Shown: positions 1-13,800 of the stretch, one piece after another
How the letters are laid out: every line of letters starts with the position of its first letter
How positions within the stretch are numbered: position 1 is the stretch's first letter
NCBI RefSeq assembly: GCF_932526225.1
Contig: NC_064034.1
Coordinates: 7,364,001 to 7,428,000 of the forward strand
Origin: Nematostella vectensis
Taxonomy: Eukaryota > Cnidaria > Anthozoa > Actiniaria > Edwardsiidae
DNA length: 64,000 nt
Reading direction: 5' to 3'
Translations under genes and position numbers: made by a program
The notes under the pieces: model-generated
What the model saw: the letters and a program-made list of their open reading frames with translations, nothing else
What the model was told of the DNA's origin: nothing
Databases searched by the model: none

Positions 1-374
1 TTCAACTTCCGGTTAAAAAGCCTAGTACTATAAACTGTTAAAGGGTTTTGTAATCGACCTGTGACCACTACGGTCATTGCTGAGTATAGCCGTAAAGTAT
101 TTATAAGCCAGATTTATCAGAGAAGTCTTCCATGTGGGTTGAAAGTGCGCATGCGGCTTACATTTGTCACCGTTGTCAATCGATCTTCTACGGTTCAATC
201 CAATTTCAGTTGTTAATTTGCAATTAAAATGCTAGCAAACATTTCCATTCATCTTTGTTTTAGTACTTGCCGATTCGCGTCTCTGGGTTTTCGCGTTGTT
301 TGTTTGAATTTGTGCTTAAAGAGCTAAGTACAGCCAAAACTGCGATTTTCAAGTCCGAGAACAGAGCAGGCCAC
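1..374. other. No gene recognised; upstream flank or intron
   Basis: I see no convincing exon here. The stretch is ordinary mixed-composition DNA running up to the G-rich minisatellite. Because the first exon recognised downstream (1872) starts inside a codon, this stretch is probably intronic to the lectin-type gene. Confidence 0.4.
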
Positions 375-1812
375 GTTAGATTGGGGGGGAGGGGGCACAA
401 TAAAGAAACATTAGGGAGGGGGGACACAATACAGAAACATTGGGGAGGGGGTTCACAATAAAGAAACATTGGGGGTGAAGGACACAATACAGAAACATTG
501 GGGAAGGGGGACACAATACAGAAACATTGGGGGTGGGTGACACAATACAGAAACATTGGGGAGGGGGGACACAATACAGAAACATTGGGGAGGGGGGCCA
601 CAATACAGAAACATTGGGGAGAGGGGGGACACAATACCGAAACATTGGGGAGGGGGGACACAATACAGAAACATTTGGGAGGGGGGACACAATACAGAAA
701 CATTGGGGAGAGGGGGGACACAATACCGAAACATTTGGGAGGGGGACACAATACAGAAACATTGGGGAGGGGGGACACAATAGAGAAACATTGGGGAGGG
801 GGGACACAATAGAGAAACATTGGGGAGGGGGGCCACAATAGAGAAACATTGGGGAGGGGGACACAATAGAGAAACATTGGGAAGGGGGGACACAATAGAG
901 AAACATTGGGGAGGGGGGGCACAATAGAGAAACATTGGGGAGGGGGGCCACAATAGAGAAACATTGGGGAGGGGGACACAATAGAGAAACATTGGGGAGG
1001 GGGGACACAATAGAGAAACATTGGGGAGGGAGGCCACAATAGAGAAACATTGGGGAGGGGGGCCACAATAGAGAAACATTGGGGAGGGGGACACAATAGA
1101 GAAACATTGGGAAGGGGGGACACAATAGAGAAACATTGGGGAGGGGGGGCACAATAGAGAAACATTGGGGAGGGGGGCCACAATAGAGAAACATTGGGGA
1201 GGGGGACACAATAGAGAAACATTGGGGAGGGGGGACACAATAGAGAAACATTGGGGAGGGGGGACACAATAGAGAAACATTGGGGAGGGGGGACTCAATA
1301 GAGAAACATTGGGGAGGGGGACACAATAGAGAAACATTGGGGAGGGGGGACACAATAGAGAAACATTGGGGAGGGGGACACAATAGAGAAACATTGGGGA
1401 GGGGGACACAATAGAGGAACATTGGGGAGGGGGGACACAATACAGAAACATTGGGGAGGGGGGACACAATAGAGAAACATTGGGGAGGGGGACACAATAG
1501 AGAAACATTGGGAAGGGGGGACACAATACAGAAACCTTGGGGAGGGGGGACACAATAGAGAAACATTGGGGAGTGGGGACACAATAGAGAAACATTGGGG
1601 AGGGGGACACAATAGAGAAGCATTGGGGAGTGGGGACACGATAGAGAAACATTGGGGAGGGGGGACACAATAGAGAAGCATTGGGGAGGGGGGACACAAT
1701 AGAGAAACATTGGGGAGGGGGGACACAATAGAGAAGCATTGGGGAGTGGGGACACAATAGAGAAACATTGGGGAGGGGGACACGATAGAGAAACATTGGG
1801 GAGGGGGGACTC
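375..1812. repeat. G-rich 28-29-bp minisatellite, about 50 copies
   Basis: The unit is about 29 bp: an A-rich half containing GAGAAACATT, then GGGGAGGGGGG, then ACACAAT. Copies differ by single bases and by the length of the G run. The + strand carries two closely spaced G runs per unit, so G-quadruplex formation is plausible. The array ends 60 bp before the first exon of the lectin-type gene and lies in its intron. Long open frames across it on both strands are a by-product of the repeat. Confidence 0.95.
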
Positions 1813-1871
1813 AGCAATTCAATAATATGTTATTAGGATATAATTATTAAATGCTCTATGCTTTGTCACAG

Positions 1872-4800
1872 GGAACTTCCTACTCGACAGTGCCGATGAG
1901 TACTCACCCAAGGAATTCTTGATCGATAATGCGGAGTTGTATTTTCAAGTTACGAAGGAATTCAAGCGGTTTTACGTGCGAGGGTTCAAGACGGTGGCAA
2001 AAGTCGAGTTTGACATGGAGGTATCAGCGGTGAGTGACGACGAACTGGAGGCTGTCGGGACGACAGAGGAATCCGTACCGGCAGGTAGGTTGTCGTCATG
2101 TATTGCTTTTGGCCATTTTTTATAGGGGCAAAGGTTGAGATATTTCTCCGCGTACCCTTATGTGGGCGTAAGGCCAGTACTGCTATGTGGCCACCACGCA
2201 GGCTAAGGCTCTTACCTTACTAGAATTGTAACCTTGGTGGATGCGATCTTTGTTACAACACCTTTAGCTTTTCAAAGATTTCAGAAAAGTGCATCTTTAC
2301 ATCCGTACATATGGCATTAAAAGTCAAACGACGGTGCCATTCTCTTTTTTATAATGTTTATTTATTGTCTTTTGAAAATTGATTAAAGTGATCCCATCAG
2401 GCCCGTACCCAGGGGGGTTACGGGGGGGTGTGAACGAACTTTTCGGATTTCGCAACCCCCCCCCCCCCCCCCCCAAGAAAAATCCTGGGTACGGGCCTGC
2501 CCATAGGGTGAAATAAACATCAACAGCCAATTATTTTATGCTATCGTTTATGTTTATTCCAGCCCGTCTGGAGGAAGCTCTCGCCGCACCGACGCTCGAG
2601 GACAAAGAAGAAGAAAATATTTTTCTGACTGATGGAGAGGGGAGCTTAGATAACATCGATTGGGGAAATATCGACTGGGGAGAAGGGTCGGGGCTAGAGG
2701 AGGAAGAGTGGAATTTCGATAGCAATTCAACAGCGCACGCAGACAGCCGTCGACCCGCAAAGCTCATACGACCGAAGCCATCTTTCAAAAAGAAGTCCCG
2801 TAGACCGTGTAAAGTTTTGCCATCTAAAGACGATGCTATCAAGAGACGAAAGAGGAAGTTCCAGAGGAAGTTCCACAATTACCACGAAGCTGGAGACACA
2901 TTGTGTCAAGACAAGGAAGAGAAAAGGGTTAGAGGTATGAGCGAAACTGGCCTAGCACAAGAAGACGAAGAAAAAGATGAGAAGAAAGAAACCGGAATTA
3001 TAAGCTTCTTCCAGGGAGCGGATATTCAAGGCTATGTATACAATTCCTTAAAGACGATGGGATTACCTCTTTTGAGTGTGAAGAACGCATCACTGGGGAT
3101 CAACGTGCAGGAGAATAGCACAATAGTCAGGGCGACAGGAACCGCTAAGCCCATTCTAGGCTTTGAAGCAGCCATACATTTTGAGATAGTAAAGAAAGGG
3201 ATATTTGCTGTTGGTATCACGGTGGATAGAGCTCAAGTTGGCGCACTTACCAAAAAGCTCTTCAAGAGGGAGATAAACATTTTCGGAAAGCTACGAGACC
3301 CAGCAGTAAGTATGGCGATCAGGATGATGACGATGCTAATGGTAATGATGATGATAATGTTAGTTGAAGTGATGATATAGAGGATGTTAGTGTTAGTAAA
3401 GGTGAATGATTGATGATGATGGTGGTGATGATGATGGTGATGGTGATGGTGATGGTGATGGTGATGGTGATGGTGATGGTGATGGTGATGGTGATGGTGA
3501 TGGTGATGGTGATGGTGATGGTGATGGTGATGGTGATGGTGATGGTGATGGTGATGGTGATGGTGATGGTGATGGTGATGGTGATGGTGATGGTGATGGT
3601 GGTGGTGGTGGTGATGGTGATGGTGACGATGATGATAAAAGTACAAAGACTTGATAAAAATGACGATAATGAGGTTGAAACGACAACGTCGATGGTGATG
3701 TTGAGTTATGGTGAAGATAATAAGTATGTTGTTGATGATGATGAAACTGAAGATGATAATTAATATAACGATAAGCTAATTCGATGACGACGAGGGTAAT
3801 GATGGTGCGAATAACGAACATTACGAAGAGGATGATGGCAACGATGATAACGAGTATGATGATATTTTTTTTTCATCACCGCAGCTATCATTTATATGAC
3901 AATGTTAACATGAGCTTAACCTTACAGATCGGTTTCGCGTTTGCGCAAGAAGGGTTTAAGCTCACTGATGCCACGCACTTCACACGGGACCCCCTTAAGT
4001 CAATGCTAGGTATGGAGGTTACCAACAGCTTCGTGATAGCCATTAGCGCTAAGCTCCCAGATGACTGCGGTACGGACGTCCTGTGTAAATGCGCTGTCAA
4101 GCTATTCGGCGAGAATACTCACATTGAGTTCATGGCAAATATATGGTCGTCAAAGATTAAGGTACTGGGCCGCGTGACCAAGCGGAATGAGGGGTCTAAC
4201 AAGGGCAAGTTTAGGCTCAGCAAGATTGAACTATTTATGGAGGTAAGCTTTTTGGCTCTTTCTAGCTATTTTGCGCCTTAGCTTTATTTATAGCCATTAT
4301 CGCTATAATTCTCTATCTTGTTCTTTATAGATGACACAAAGGCTGGCCTCTGGTATGGCTTCCCGGGCATCTTGCCCCCGGGAACTTGGCACCTTTTGTG
4401 TTTATATCCTATGCTTTTCCATAGAAAACAAACAAGCTGACCTCCTTTCCGGTATTTGGCTTCCCGGGCATCTTGCCCCCGGGTACTTGGTATCTTTTGT
4501 TTCATTCTATAAGCTTTACCATAGATAACATACAAGCTGACATCCCCTCCGGTATTTGGATTCCCGGGCATCTTGCCCCCGGACACTTGGCAACTTTTGT
4601 GTTTAATTCTATATGCTCTTCCATAGATAACATACAAGCTGACCTCCCCTCCGGTATTTGGCTTCACGGTAGAGCTCGCCATCCCTGTCGAGGGCAACAC
4701 GTACCGTGATGGCCGCGTGGAGCGTAAAGGCGAGTTGTACGTGGGCGGGACCCTTAAGCTCTCTGGACTCGGCTCACTTACAGGAGAAGTCTACATGGAT

Positions 4801-7800
4801 GGCAAGTGGGAAAGTGTGTTTGGGATCTCATTCATATCCATCAGTGACATTAAAATAGGGTAAGGAGACCGCTATACATTTTCCAGGTGGGTGTTGCTGG
4901 CAAACCATACGTTTGATTAGCTTAATTGAATGCAATTGATGGATAGGGCAATATCTTGACTTATTTTCCTTATTTCTCCTATAAGCTCACCATTGCTTGT
5001 TTATTACTGCTGTACTGATTTGACTTTTACTGGCATAGCGTACATGTCCTTGTCATCCCTATCCCAAAACCAGCAACTACATGTTTGTCTTGCATTCACA
5101 TCCCTCTCTCCCGGCGGAAACCCTCGAAGGTGCGTTGCTAGGCTTTGCAAAGAGTGTGCACAAACATACCTAAAATAATATCAGCGATTTTCCGATGGGA
5201 ACAAAACGCTTTTTGGTGGCCGAGGAGTTGCGCGCACCACCAGACCCTGTCCCTATCTTCACGCATGTCTCATGTTGTTCTCGTACAGAGTGACTATTCT
5301 ACTAGCTGACGGGATTCCACAAGCCTTGGAAATCAAGGGCCGCTTGGAGCTGGGCACTAATTGCTATGGATCTAAGGCATTTGACAAAGATGGGCAGTGC
5401 TTGGGAGCGGGAGTGATCGCTGGAGTAAACGTTAATCCACTCAAAGACTATTTCTTTGCCGAGTTTTCTGCTCTAACTGTTGGCAAGATTTTCAGGATGC
5501 TTGGATCGAAGTTGCAAATACCTAAAGTGGTGGCGGACAGCGGCTTTCCAGAGGGAGCTGTTGTAAGTAAACTATGCTATGATCAAACAGAGAAATTATA
5601 AGGAACTACCATATGACTTCGTGTGGAGATACCATTTAATCCACTGGCGAGGAAGGAAATGACGGAAAAAGCTTCAAATAAGCCCACTTCTCATAAGGTA
5701 GACAATTCCTTCAAGTGCATAGAAAGCTAAAGCGAACAAAATATTAAATCAAATATATTTTGTTAACTTGATGCGACTCCCTTTTTAAAGTATATATGTG
5801 CCAAAATGGATCAGGTCGAATTTTGCTGTGCCAAAATCTGCTTGACAGTATTAGTGCATAGTATTGTATGCAGTACCATGTGCAAGTGTTTCCCATTATG
5901 CCGCGAGGAAGCAAAATGTAAACAGAGAGACACTGTACAGACCCGTACCCAAGATTTATCTTAGGGGGGGGAGGGGGGGGCTGGTTCTAGAAATCCGAGA
6001 CGGAAAGTGGACCAAATTTTTCCGGGAGGGGGGGGGTGGGGTGGTAGAGGGATTTTTTTAGGGGGGATTTTTCATGTCTTTGCAGTTTTATCTCCACGGG
6101 ACGTTTATTGTCGGGTTTGGCTACATACCAGAGTGATTTAGCTTTTGCTTTATAGTTTTGTCTACTGAGTTTGTCTATTGAGAAACTCAGTAAACAAACT
6201 CTGTTGGTGGGGGGGGGGTGCGTTCGCACCCCCTGCAACCCCCTGGGTACGGGCCTGCTGTTGCTAATGCTGTGTTAATCTTTTTCTTACTCGTAGATCT
6301 GGGCGTCTTCCACAAATCAGGACGTCAAGTATAATGGTGCAATAAAGAATTTAAGACGCGGAATATACTTCAAGGGAATGGTCAACATCTTGGGGTTTAC
6401 CCCAAAACTGGAAATCGGGATAACTGAAGAGGTACAAAATGCTCACCGATACTAAAGGATGCTTACATCACGGAAAAACTATTGTCATGTGTCCAACCAT
6501 TATCATTAAATGACGCTCATACTCTAGTTTGTATTATTTATCTACCATCATTTAAAGAGAAACTGGCCGAAACGAGCAAACCTACCACTCCTATTTCATT
6601 TTGTTTTGAGTCTTGAAAAAACACCCTAAACCGTTAAGGTTATGTTTTCACCCTTAATTAAAGCCTGTTTGTCTCTATTTAGATTATATTTTTGAGAAAT
6701 AAATCCTGTTTGAAAATTCCTCGATTTGAACGATTTTTTCATGAAAGCCAAGTTGGATGATGTCTTAAAAAGAAAGCCCGATTGAGCACTGTGCCGTGTT
6801 TGATGATTCTAAAATTGGTCTTGACAGGCAATCTTCTTTGATGCTGAACTAGATCCAGTCAGGTTTGCCGGAGGAATCCACATCTTACGGTCACTAAAGG
6901 ACATGAAGCAGGGACCAAAGATCGTAGTCAACGCAACTCGTAAACCGCTGCAAGCGCAGGTGATACAACGCATCTTTTATAAGCGGTCACCTTCGTAGTT
7001 TTGTTAAAGGTTTTGATTTAGGTTTTTTCTATAAAAGAATACATCTCGTTGCTATAGGGTCGTCCCCTTATCCATATTTCAATCATTACTTGGAAAAACA
7101 ACGAAAATTTGTCTTTAAACGTCATATGATAGAAATCGTAATAAAGGCCGCATTATCTGCGAAAAATAAAATAAAATAAAAGTGTTGTGAACCAGCACGT
7201 TAGCAAAAACAAGTTGATTTCACGCATTGAACATTGTGTCACTCTTACATTAACCGTCCGCGGCCACCATTTTTCAGGTATAATGCAAATACATATTTTT
7301 TGTCCGGTACCCACCCTTTGGGTGTCTGCCTGTCTGACACGTCCCACTGACGCCTTTTATGTCGTATAAAAATTTGATGCCTAAATGAGACATTTTTCTT
7401 CTTGATAATTTATCCGGGGAACCCCTTTCTGCTATAGACAAGTACCACAAAGCGCGAGCAATTGCATCCACAAAATTTGTGGGTTTTTTTTCACAAAATA
7501 AGCTACGGGACACTACGCTAGCACATAAAGGCTGAGTTCAGCCGTTCACCAGCTGTTCACAATTTCCCAAGGATTGTAGATTATGTTTTCCCAGTGGCTC
7601 ATGGTTGCAAAATGACACGAGCTGACAGAATCTCTATAATGTTGCTGTTACCAGGTATACATTCATGGGGCTCTCAAGATCTTTGGCGCTGAGACGGAAA
7701 CCAAGTTCAACCTGACGATGGAGCAGATCGAAGCGGATTTCTACTTGAACCTGTTCTCATACCTTAAGACCCGTGTGCGCCTATCGGCCGGGTACGGGCG

Positions 7801-10800
7801 AAGTCTTTCGAGTACGGGCGTGGAGGCAAGTGTTGATATCAAATCTGATATCCAGGAACTAATGAAGAATGCCACGGAATACCTGACAGGGAAACTGGAG
7901 TTTGCCCGTAAGAGAATAGAGGATGCTAAAGGCAGGATTAAAGACGCGAAGCAGACTTGTATGAAGAAAGCCGCGGGTGCTTGTGATGTGTGCGAGCAAA
8001 TAACAAAGAGTCAAATACAAGAGGAGTGTAGGGTAGCTATGGATCAGTTCAAGCATTTCCTTGGGGCTTCTGTCGACAAGTTTGGTGAGTTCCGACATGC
8101 GACATGCATAGACAGCTACCATCGATATGCGATATCTATATACAGTACTTTTGACAATTTTGGCGAGTCCCGACAACATGCATAGAAACTACTATCGATA
8201 TGCGATATGTATAGACAAGCACAGTTGACAAGTTCGGCGAGTTCCGACATACATGTAAGAAACTACTTTTGACTGGTCTACATACAACATGTACAAGACA
8301 AGTACCCTCACGGTTCGGTTATATTCGACATACATAGAAAACTGCATAGAGTATATAAAGACAGGTACAGTGGGTTTGATGTTCTCTGTAGGAGGATGTA
8401 ACAGCTTTCGACATATGCAAGGCAACGGCTGGCGGCCCGATCAGTGATTTCCGGCATTTCATCAGACATCTACACAACCCTCAACCGACAACTCTATTAA
8501 TGATGCACCCCCTCATCACCACTATCTATCCCGTCCCCTACTACGTATCCCAACCATCAACCTCATCAAACTGACACTGCTCAATACTCACATTTTTGCC
8601 CTTACCTGCCAGGCGCTAAGGTGAGAGCAATAGGCAGGCAAGTTAAAGCCGCGTTCTTACGCTCAAGAGCAAAGAGGTACATTGACTTACTGCGAAGGAA
8701 AGGAGGTGGTGCGACACTCGTCAGAAGGAGACGCTTCATCAGTAAACTCATCTGTGATAAGTTCCTTGGGAAAGTCCTCAGCATATCCCAAGATCTTTGC
8801 GAAGGTAAAGCTGCTTGGTTGAGCTTTATGTGTATTATATGTTATTTTTTTAAATATGAATACAATATGTAACCTTCACATAACGGACGTTCATTCAGCG
8901 GAATCTTAATATTCCAGGCACTTTCCAAATTTCATTCTAATGTAATAAAGGTACCATTATCGCCCACGATCTTTCAATGTTTATGGACTTGTAGCATGTA
9001 CCACGAAGGGTATGCTCCATTCTTGGATCTTATGTCTACTATACTATACTAATGTAATCTTATACCATCTCTTTAAATATGAATAGCTTTTGCATTCATT
9101 TGATCACGTAAATCTTTGGAGCATAGCGAGCAACATCACAATGGGTGTATGCTATAGCTTGGATCTAATGCTTTGCTGATATGAATAGGATTCACCAAAA
9201 ACTGTTACTCAACTCTGCCAAATTGTCGTCTTTCAGGGCCGTAGCAAGTGGTGGGGCACTGGGGGCACGTGCCCCTCCAATAATTTTAAAAAATGTAAGG
9301 AAATGACCAGTAGGGGCGTGGCCGTGCCCTCTCAAATGTTTTCAATATTTCTGTATTGTGCCCCCCCCTCCCAAATATTTCGAGGCCTGCTACGGCTCTT
9401 GATAAGCCTATGATAATACTTCTTCAGGGAGACTTAAATATGAATTGCTTATGCGTCCATTTGATCATGACTTTAGGGACCTGTAGCATAGCGGGCCACA
9501 TCACGAAGGGCGTGTGCCATAGCTTGGACTTGGCGCACGGTGCTCTGTACGCGATCGAGCGTTCGGCTTACTGGGTGCAGCAAGCGCTTCCACACATCAC
9601 AAAGAACCTCCTATACATTCATCGCCTGTCATTTTACATCAAAGCTTCGCCCAGTATCGACTCCAGGGTCAACGGGTCTGCTGATGTTACGATATTCCAG
9701 GCGCGACGTGAATTCGACTTTGAGATCAATTTGGAGGACATCCTCGAGAACGCCATGAGGCTCGGTAAAAGGGCACTGGAATACTTTATGGAATTGTTCA
9801 GTAAGAGGTTTTCCAAGCCCAGCTATGACCTACCAAGTGGAAAATCAGACTTTTTATTATCGGGTAAGCTGCCAGAATTACTGCCATGGATATTTTCGCG
9901 CATTTTCGAGCGATAATGCAAATTGACTAGTACAAAATCAAACAGGTACGCATCACACACAAAGAAAAAGCAAGACATATGCAAGAAATATGATTTTGAA
10001 TGTTGTTTTGTTTGTATTCTTACCATATGGTATTGGTGAGCACGGTATCCACACCATATATGGAATTGAGAGCACGGTACTACACCATATATGGTATTAG
10101 TGAACACAATATTCAGACCATATGACATTGAACAACTGCACTCTCTGGCAAGGTTTGATTAATAAAGCATTTTGTTTCAGGGGAGATAAAGCTGATGAGT
10201 ATTGAGAGCCGCAAATGTGTCGGAATCAAGGAGGCGACCAGTGCTTACGCGGCAAGGAGCAAGACGCCCATACTTCAACCCTGCGAGCAATCATCCACGG
10301 GATGGGCGTTCACCCTTACCGGGGCACTTATGGTGAGGGGTCAGCCATTTCTACCGGGAACACTGGGATTCATTGTATCTGTCGTTTAAAAAATATGCGA
10401 CATAAAAAACAGACCATACGACATAAAACTTTGCGTGCATCTGCCTAATACGACAATGTGTTTAGTGTTTAGGGTGCACGTTCCCCCCCCCTCCCCCCAA
10501 TATGTTAAAATATTATAAGGAAATGACCAGTAGGGGCGTCGCTGTGCCCCCAAATATTTATTTAGTACTAATATTTATTTAGTATTAATATTTATTTAAT
10601 GTTTCTGTATTGTGCCCCCCCCCCCAAGGTTTCGTACGATTAAACCTGGATTATGAGATTATATATATATATCATTCTATTGCTTTATTCTTCGCTCAGC
10701 ATCTGAATACTGGCGAGTGCCTCACATTCGACGAGTCCATCGAGAGTATAGAGCTCGCCAAATGCAAGGTGAACGCCAAAAGTCAGAAGTTCATATGCAA

Positions 10801-13800
10801 TGGGAAACGCGTCATGCCTAGAAAAGACAAGACCTTATGCCTTACAGAAACAGGTACCTCTCCTTGTATATTTCTATGCTGTTTAAAAACTGCAAGTTTT
10901 AGACGTAATAAAGCGGCCACATTTGTAGACTGTTTTAGCAGAAGACGTAATGAATATAAATTATGCAGATTGTATAAATATGATACACAAGATAATTTTT
11001 CCCGCAATGTTGCGAAAAAGTAGAAACGAATTCTACTTTTCTTGCAACTCGTAACACAACAAAAAAAATGTATTGCAAGTTGAAAAAAGATGTTACACGG
11101 AAATTTTCATGACACTCGTAACGCAACAAAAATTGCAGGAGTAATTGCCTCGTGTTACATGGCCTTCTGAAGGCAACGCCACCGAAATAGCGCACAAGGG
11201 GGTGGAGGGGGAGGGGGGGGGGGGTGCACGTCTTCTTTATTTTTCCTATTGCAACTTTGCCCCCTTTTTTGTGTGTTTAGGCGCTGGAAACCATGGAGGG
11301 ATTGAATGTCGTTTTTTAACCCAATTGTTTATATCTAAGTTTCATATTATACATTTCCAATCTCTCAGTAAAAGAAGATATCGATGACGTCTCGAGTATT
11401 CATCTTGATGCATGCGATGATGAGGATGAGGAGATCTCTGATCGCCAAAGCTGGAGCATCGAAGGAGACCCCGCTCAAAGAAGCCTTTGCGACAGATTTG
11501 TTCCAGGTGTGTTGCGTTAGGCCATCAAACGGTCGAGTGTCGTACGAAAGAAAAATGAACGAACGCTATCCGTGGGTCTAATATATAGGGCTAACGCTGC
11601 GCTCGAATGAGACGTACAAATGTTGATACAATAAAAAGTGCAAGCAAGAATTATGACATGCTTATAGACCACTGATAAAGTCGTGCTTAGAATTATATTA
11701 AATCGCTAGAAAAACGCTCACTACAATGGCGTCGACCACGACAAGACACAGCAGCATCTGCTCTCCCTGTGACGAGGAGGGGATGGGATACTCCCTAATT
11801 TTTTGTACAGGGATGGTCGCTGTATTTTTAGGGTCTAAAATGAGGGGATGGGTCGTATCAATACAAAATCAGTATAATTAGAAAAGCATTGTTATCTTGT
11901 GGTTTTCGTTTTAGGTCACAAAAAAGGAAGGGTTTAGCTCAAGGATTTAAGAAATCGGTAGCCACATTATCCTTTTCTGTAAAATTCCGTAATTTTTTCT
12001 CTATCGTTAGACGGAACGAAGACGTGCTTTACGTGAGAGAGACAAGCCACCAAACAAAACTTTCCATATAATTTCTATTTACGTGAACGTCACTTCAAAA
12101 TGCAAAATGCATTCAGGCGTTTTCACTATAAAGCTTGTGAATAGCCTAACGATACTCTTAAATTTCTTTGAGCCTAAAGAGTTTGAAATAATATCATTTA
12201 CATCATTTTTCGTGCGTTTCTATAGATATTGCGTTCAACAAGCCATCAGAACAATCGAGCATAGCAAGCATAGCGTTAAAGGAAGGCGCTACCCCGACCG
12301 CCATGACCGCTGACCGGGCTGTGGATGGTGACATGTCCTCGTCGTTGAGTGAGGGCTCGTGTATAGCCACCCAGTCAGAGACGGATCCCTGGTGGCGAGT
12401 GGACTTACAGCGCGAGTACATCGTTACAGATGTCAGTATTGCAGGTACGTGATGTAGTGGAAGGCCCATCGGCCCTAGTCAGGGCCCGACCATTTAAAGA
12501 ACTATCCCGTTTGCCAGGTTGTTGATATTTCTCCTGCTCGATGTATTTTTTTTGGCGGCAAGTTTGGGGCTGCAGCCAAAGAGCAACAATGCGACAGAGC
12601 TACCAACTAGATTGACCATGTTTTTTTAACGGTATTCGGTTGTGCTTTTAATTCGGCTAATTTTCTTCAGAGGAAGAGAGGTCGATGCTGACGCTCGTCG
12701 AGACCCGGGTAGGGATGGAGCGGGCCAAGTTCAACACCAACCCGATGTGCGGTGACCGGCTCAGACAGGTCAAGAGAGGCGAGACGTGGACATCGCAATG
12801 CTCGCCTCCTCTCGCGGGAAGATATGTGTCGATACAGAAAATCGGCGACGGTGTCCTCAGTATCTGTGAAGTCGCAGTGTTCGCCAGACAAGGTTAGGGT
12901 GTTCTCAGTATCTGTGAAGTCGCAGTGTTTGCCAGGTAAGGCGAGGGTGTTTTTCGGTGAAGTCACAGTGTTTGCCATGCAAAGTAAGGCTGTTCTCAGT
13001 ATCTGTGAAGTCGCAGTGTTCGCCAGACAAGTTAAGGGTGTTCTCAGTATCTGTGAAGTCGCAGTGTTTGCCATGCAAAGTAAGGGTGTTCTCAGTATCT
13101 GTGAAGTCGCAGTGTTTGCCAGACAAGTTAAGGGTGTTCTCAGTATCTGTGAAGTCGCAGTGTTCGCCAGACAAGGTAAGGCTGTTCTCAGTATCTGTGA
13201 GGGTCGCCGTGTTTGCCAGGTAAGGCGAGGGTGTTTTTCGGTGAAGTCGCAGTGTTTGCCATGCAAAGTAAGGCTGTTCTCAGTATCTGCGAAGTCGCAG
13301 TGTTTGCCATGCAAAGTAAGGGTGTTCTCAGTATCTGTGAAGTCGCAGTGTTTGCCAGGTAAGGCGAGGGTGTTTTTCGGTGAAGTCACAGTGTTTGCCA
13401 TGCAAAATAAGGCTGTTCTCAGTATCTGTGAAGTCGCAGTGTTTGCCAAAGTAAGGCTGTTCTCAGTATCTGCGAAGTCGCAGTGTTTGCCATGCAAAGT
13501 AAGGCTGTTCTCAGTATCTGCTAAGTCGAAGTGTTTGCCATGCAAAGTAAGGGTGTTCTCAGTATCTGTGAAGTCACAGTGTTTGCCATGCAAAGTAAGG
13601 GTGTTCTCAGTATCTGTGAAGTCGCAGTGTTTGCCAGGTAAGGCGAGGGTGTTTTTCGGTGAAGTCGCAGTGTTTGCCATGCAAAGTAAGGCTGTTCTCA
13701 GTATCTGTGAGGGTCGCCGTGTTTGCCAGGTAGGGCGAGGGTGTTTTTCTGTGAAGTCACAGTGTTTGCCATGCAAAGTAAGGCTGTTCTCAGTATCTGT

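Noticed and set aside
260-1817. Long Pro/Cys/Ser-rich proteins on the - strand
   Set aside because: They are translations of the 29-bp minisatellite; no start context, splice pattern or family.
3233-3654. Poly-His, Ser-Pro and Met-Val proteins
   Set aside because: Translations of the (GATGGT)n microsatellite inside an intron.
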